Of a DNA stretch of 64,000 nucleotides, positions 63,741 to 64,000 are shown piece by piece. Both the position numbers and the translations under genes were made by a program. The stretch lies in assembly GCA_910586755.1 (NCBI GenBank), contig CAJUJM010000111.1, positions 62,001-126,000 of the forward strand. Reading direction: 5' to 3'. Numbering within the stretch: position 1 is the stretch's first letter; each line of letters begins with the position of its first letter. Under the pieces are notes generated by a model that was not told the DNA's origin, ran no database searches, and worked only from the letters and a program-made list of their open reading frames with translations. Source of the stretch: an uncultured Lachnospiraceae bacterium (GTDB taxonomy: Bacteria; Bacillota; Clostridia; Lachnospirales; Lachnospiraceae).

Positions 63741-64000
63741 TTAAGAATCTTTCTTAGGCCCTGTAGTCACAAAAGGCAGCAACTCATCGCTGTTATTGTT
63801 ACTGCTTCCGGAGCCGGGACGGCTGCCAGAGGTTCCTCCAGATCCATAATTCCCATTTGAGCCGCCAGGTCCATTAGAATTATAATTCCCATCAGAACTG
63901 CCAGGCCCGCCAGAATTATAATTCCCATTTGAGCTGCCAGGTCCGCCGTAAGAAACATTGCTGCCGGAGCTCTCAGGAGAAGAGGCCTGAATATTTCCCA
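63741..64000 (-). CDS. C-terminal end of a Gly/Ser/Asn-rich repetitive protein (cut by window edge)
   Basis: Only the last 85 residues are visible. They include about three 12-residue repeats of the type GGPGSSNGNYNS (DNA repeats at about 63846-63955), then a Ser/Asn-rich stretch and the end DELLPFVTTGPKKDS. The composition suggests a flexible, low-complexity tail. The body of the gene is outside the window, so no function can be given. Its direction matches the helical-repeat gene, and the two may form a unit. Confidence 0.7.
   Translation of the reverse strand, partial: GNIQASSPESSGSNVSYGGPGSSNGNYNSGGPGSSDGNYNSNGPGGSNGNYGSGGTSGSRPGSGSSNNNSDELLPFVTTGPKKDS

Overview
The window looks like chromosomal DNA from an endospore-forming clostridium, most likely a Lachnospiraceae relative of Enterocloster, Hungatella or Lacrimispora. 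The reasons are the sporulation gene spoIIR, the DUF4250, DUF1934, DUF815 and YesL-type families typical of Clostridia, strong AGGAGG ribosome sites, TTGACA/TATAAT promoters and moderate GC. This is inference from gene content. I saw no rRNA, tRNA, CRISPR array, phage or intact insertion sequence.

Left part (1-12.2 kb): a PTS sugar permease cut by the window edge and a BCCT osmolyte transporter lie on the minus strand, followed by a small lipoprotein. Next is a type IV pilus or pseudopilus cluster: PilC, a PilM-PilN fusion, a PilO-like protein, a PilX-like protein, prepilins, a minus-strand prepilin peptidase, PilB, more prepilins and a DUF4250 protein. No secretin is present, as expected for a monoderm. 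Related GC-rich tandem repeats precede both pilC and the prepilin peptidase gene.

Middle part (12.2-40 kb): asparaginase, cardiolipin synthase, PlsC and the fused chorismate mutase/prephenate dehydratase lead into a DUF815 ATPase, a divergent Ppx/GppA protein and polyphosphate kinase. Then come a zinc phospholipase C-like protein, an M16 peptidase pseudogene between two 40-bp direct repeats, and an alanine symporter. A yybP-ykoY type manganese riboswitch precedes a CaCA cation exchanger. A RelBE-like toxin-antitoxin pair with a palindromic operator, a heterodimeric ABC exporter, a cyclophilin, a GNAT enzyme, a YesL protein, a large tail-anchored protein of unknown function, ispE and a GntR regulator follow.

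Right part (40-64 kb): a TetR regulator with a double palindromic operator precedes a complete RND pump operon (adaptor, RND pump, two TolC-like proteins), which is surprising in a monoderm. spoIIR, ddl, murI and a DUF1934 gene follow. A three-gene cassette at 50.7-53.7 kb encodes a nitrilase-fold protein, a membrane-anchored winged-helix protein and a helical protein; I do not recognise it as a described system and it is my main candidate for something new. rpoB and rpoC then stand alone, without their usual ribosomal-protein neighbours. The window ends with a minus-strand helical-repeat protein that has a strong internal start site, and the repetitive tail of a cut-off gene.
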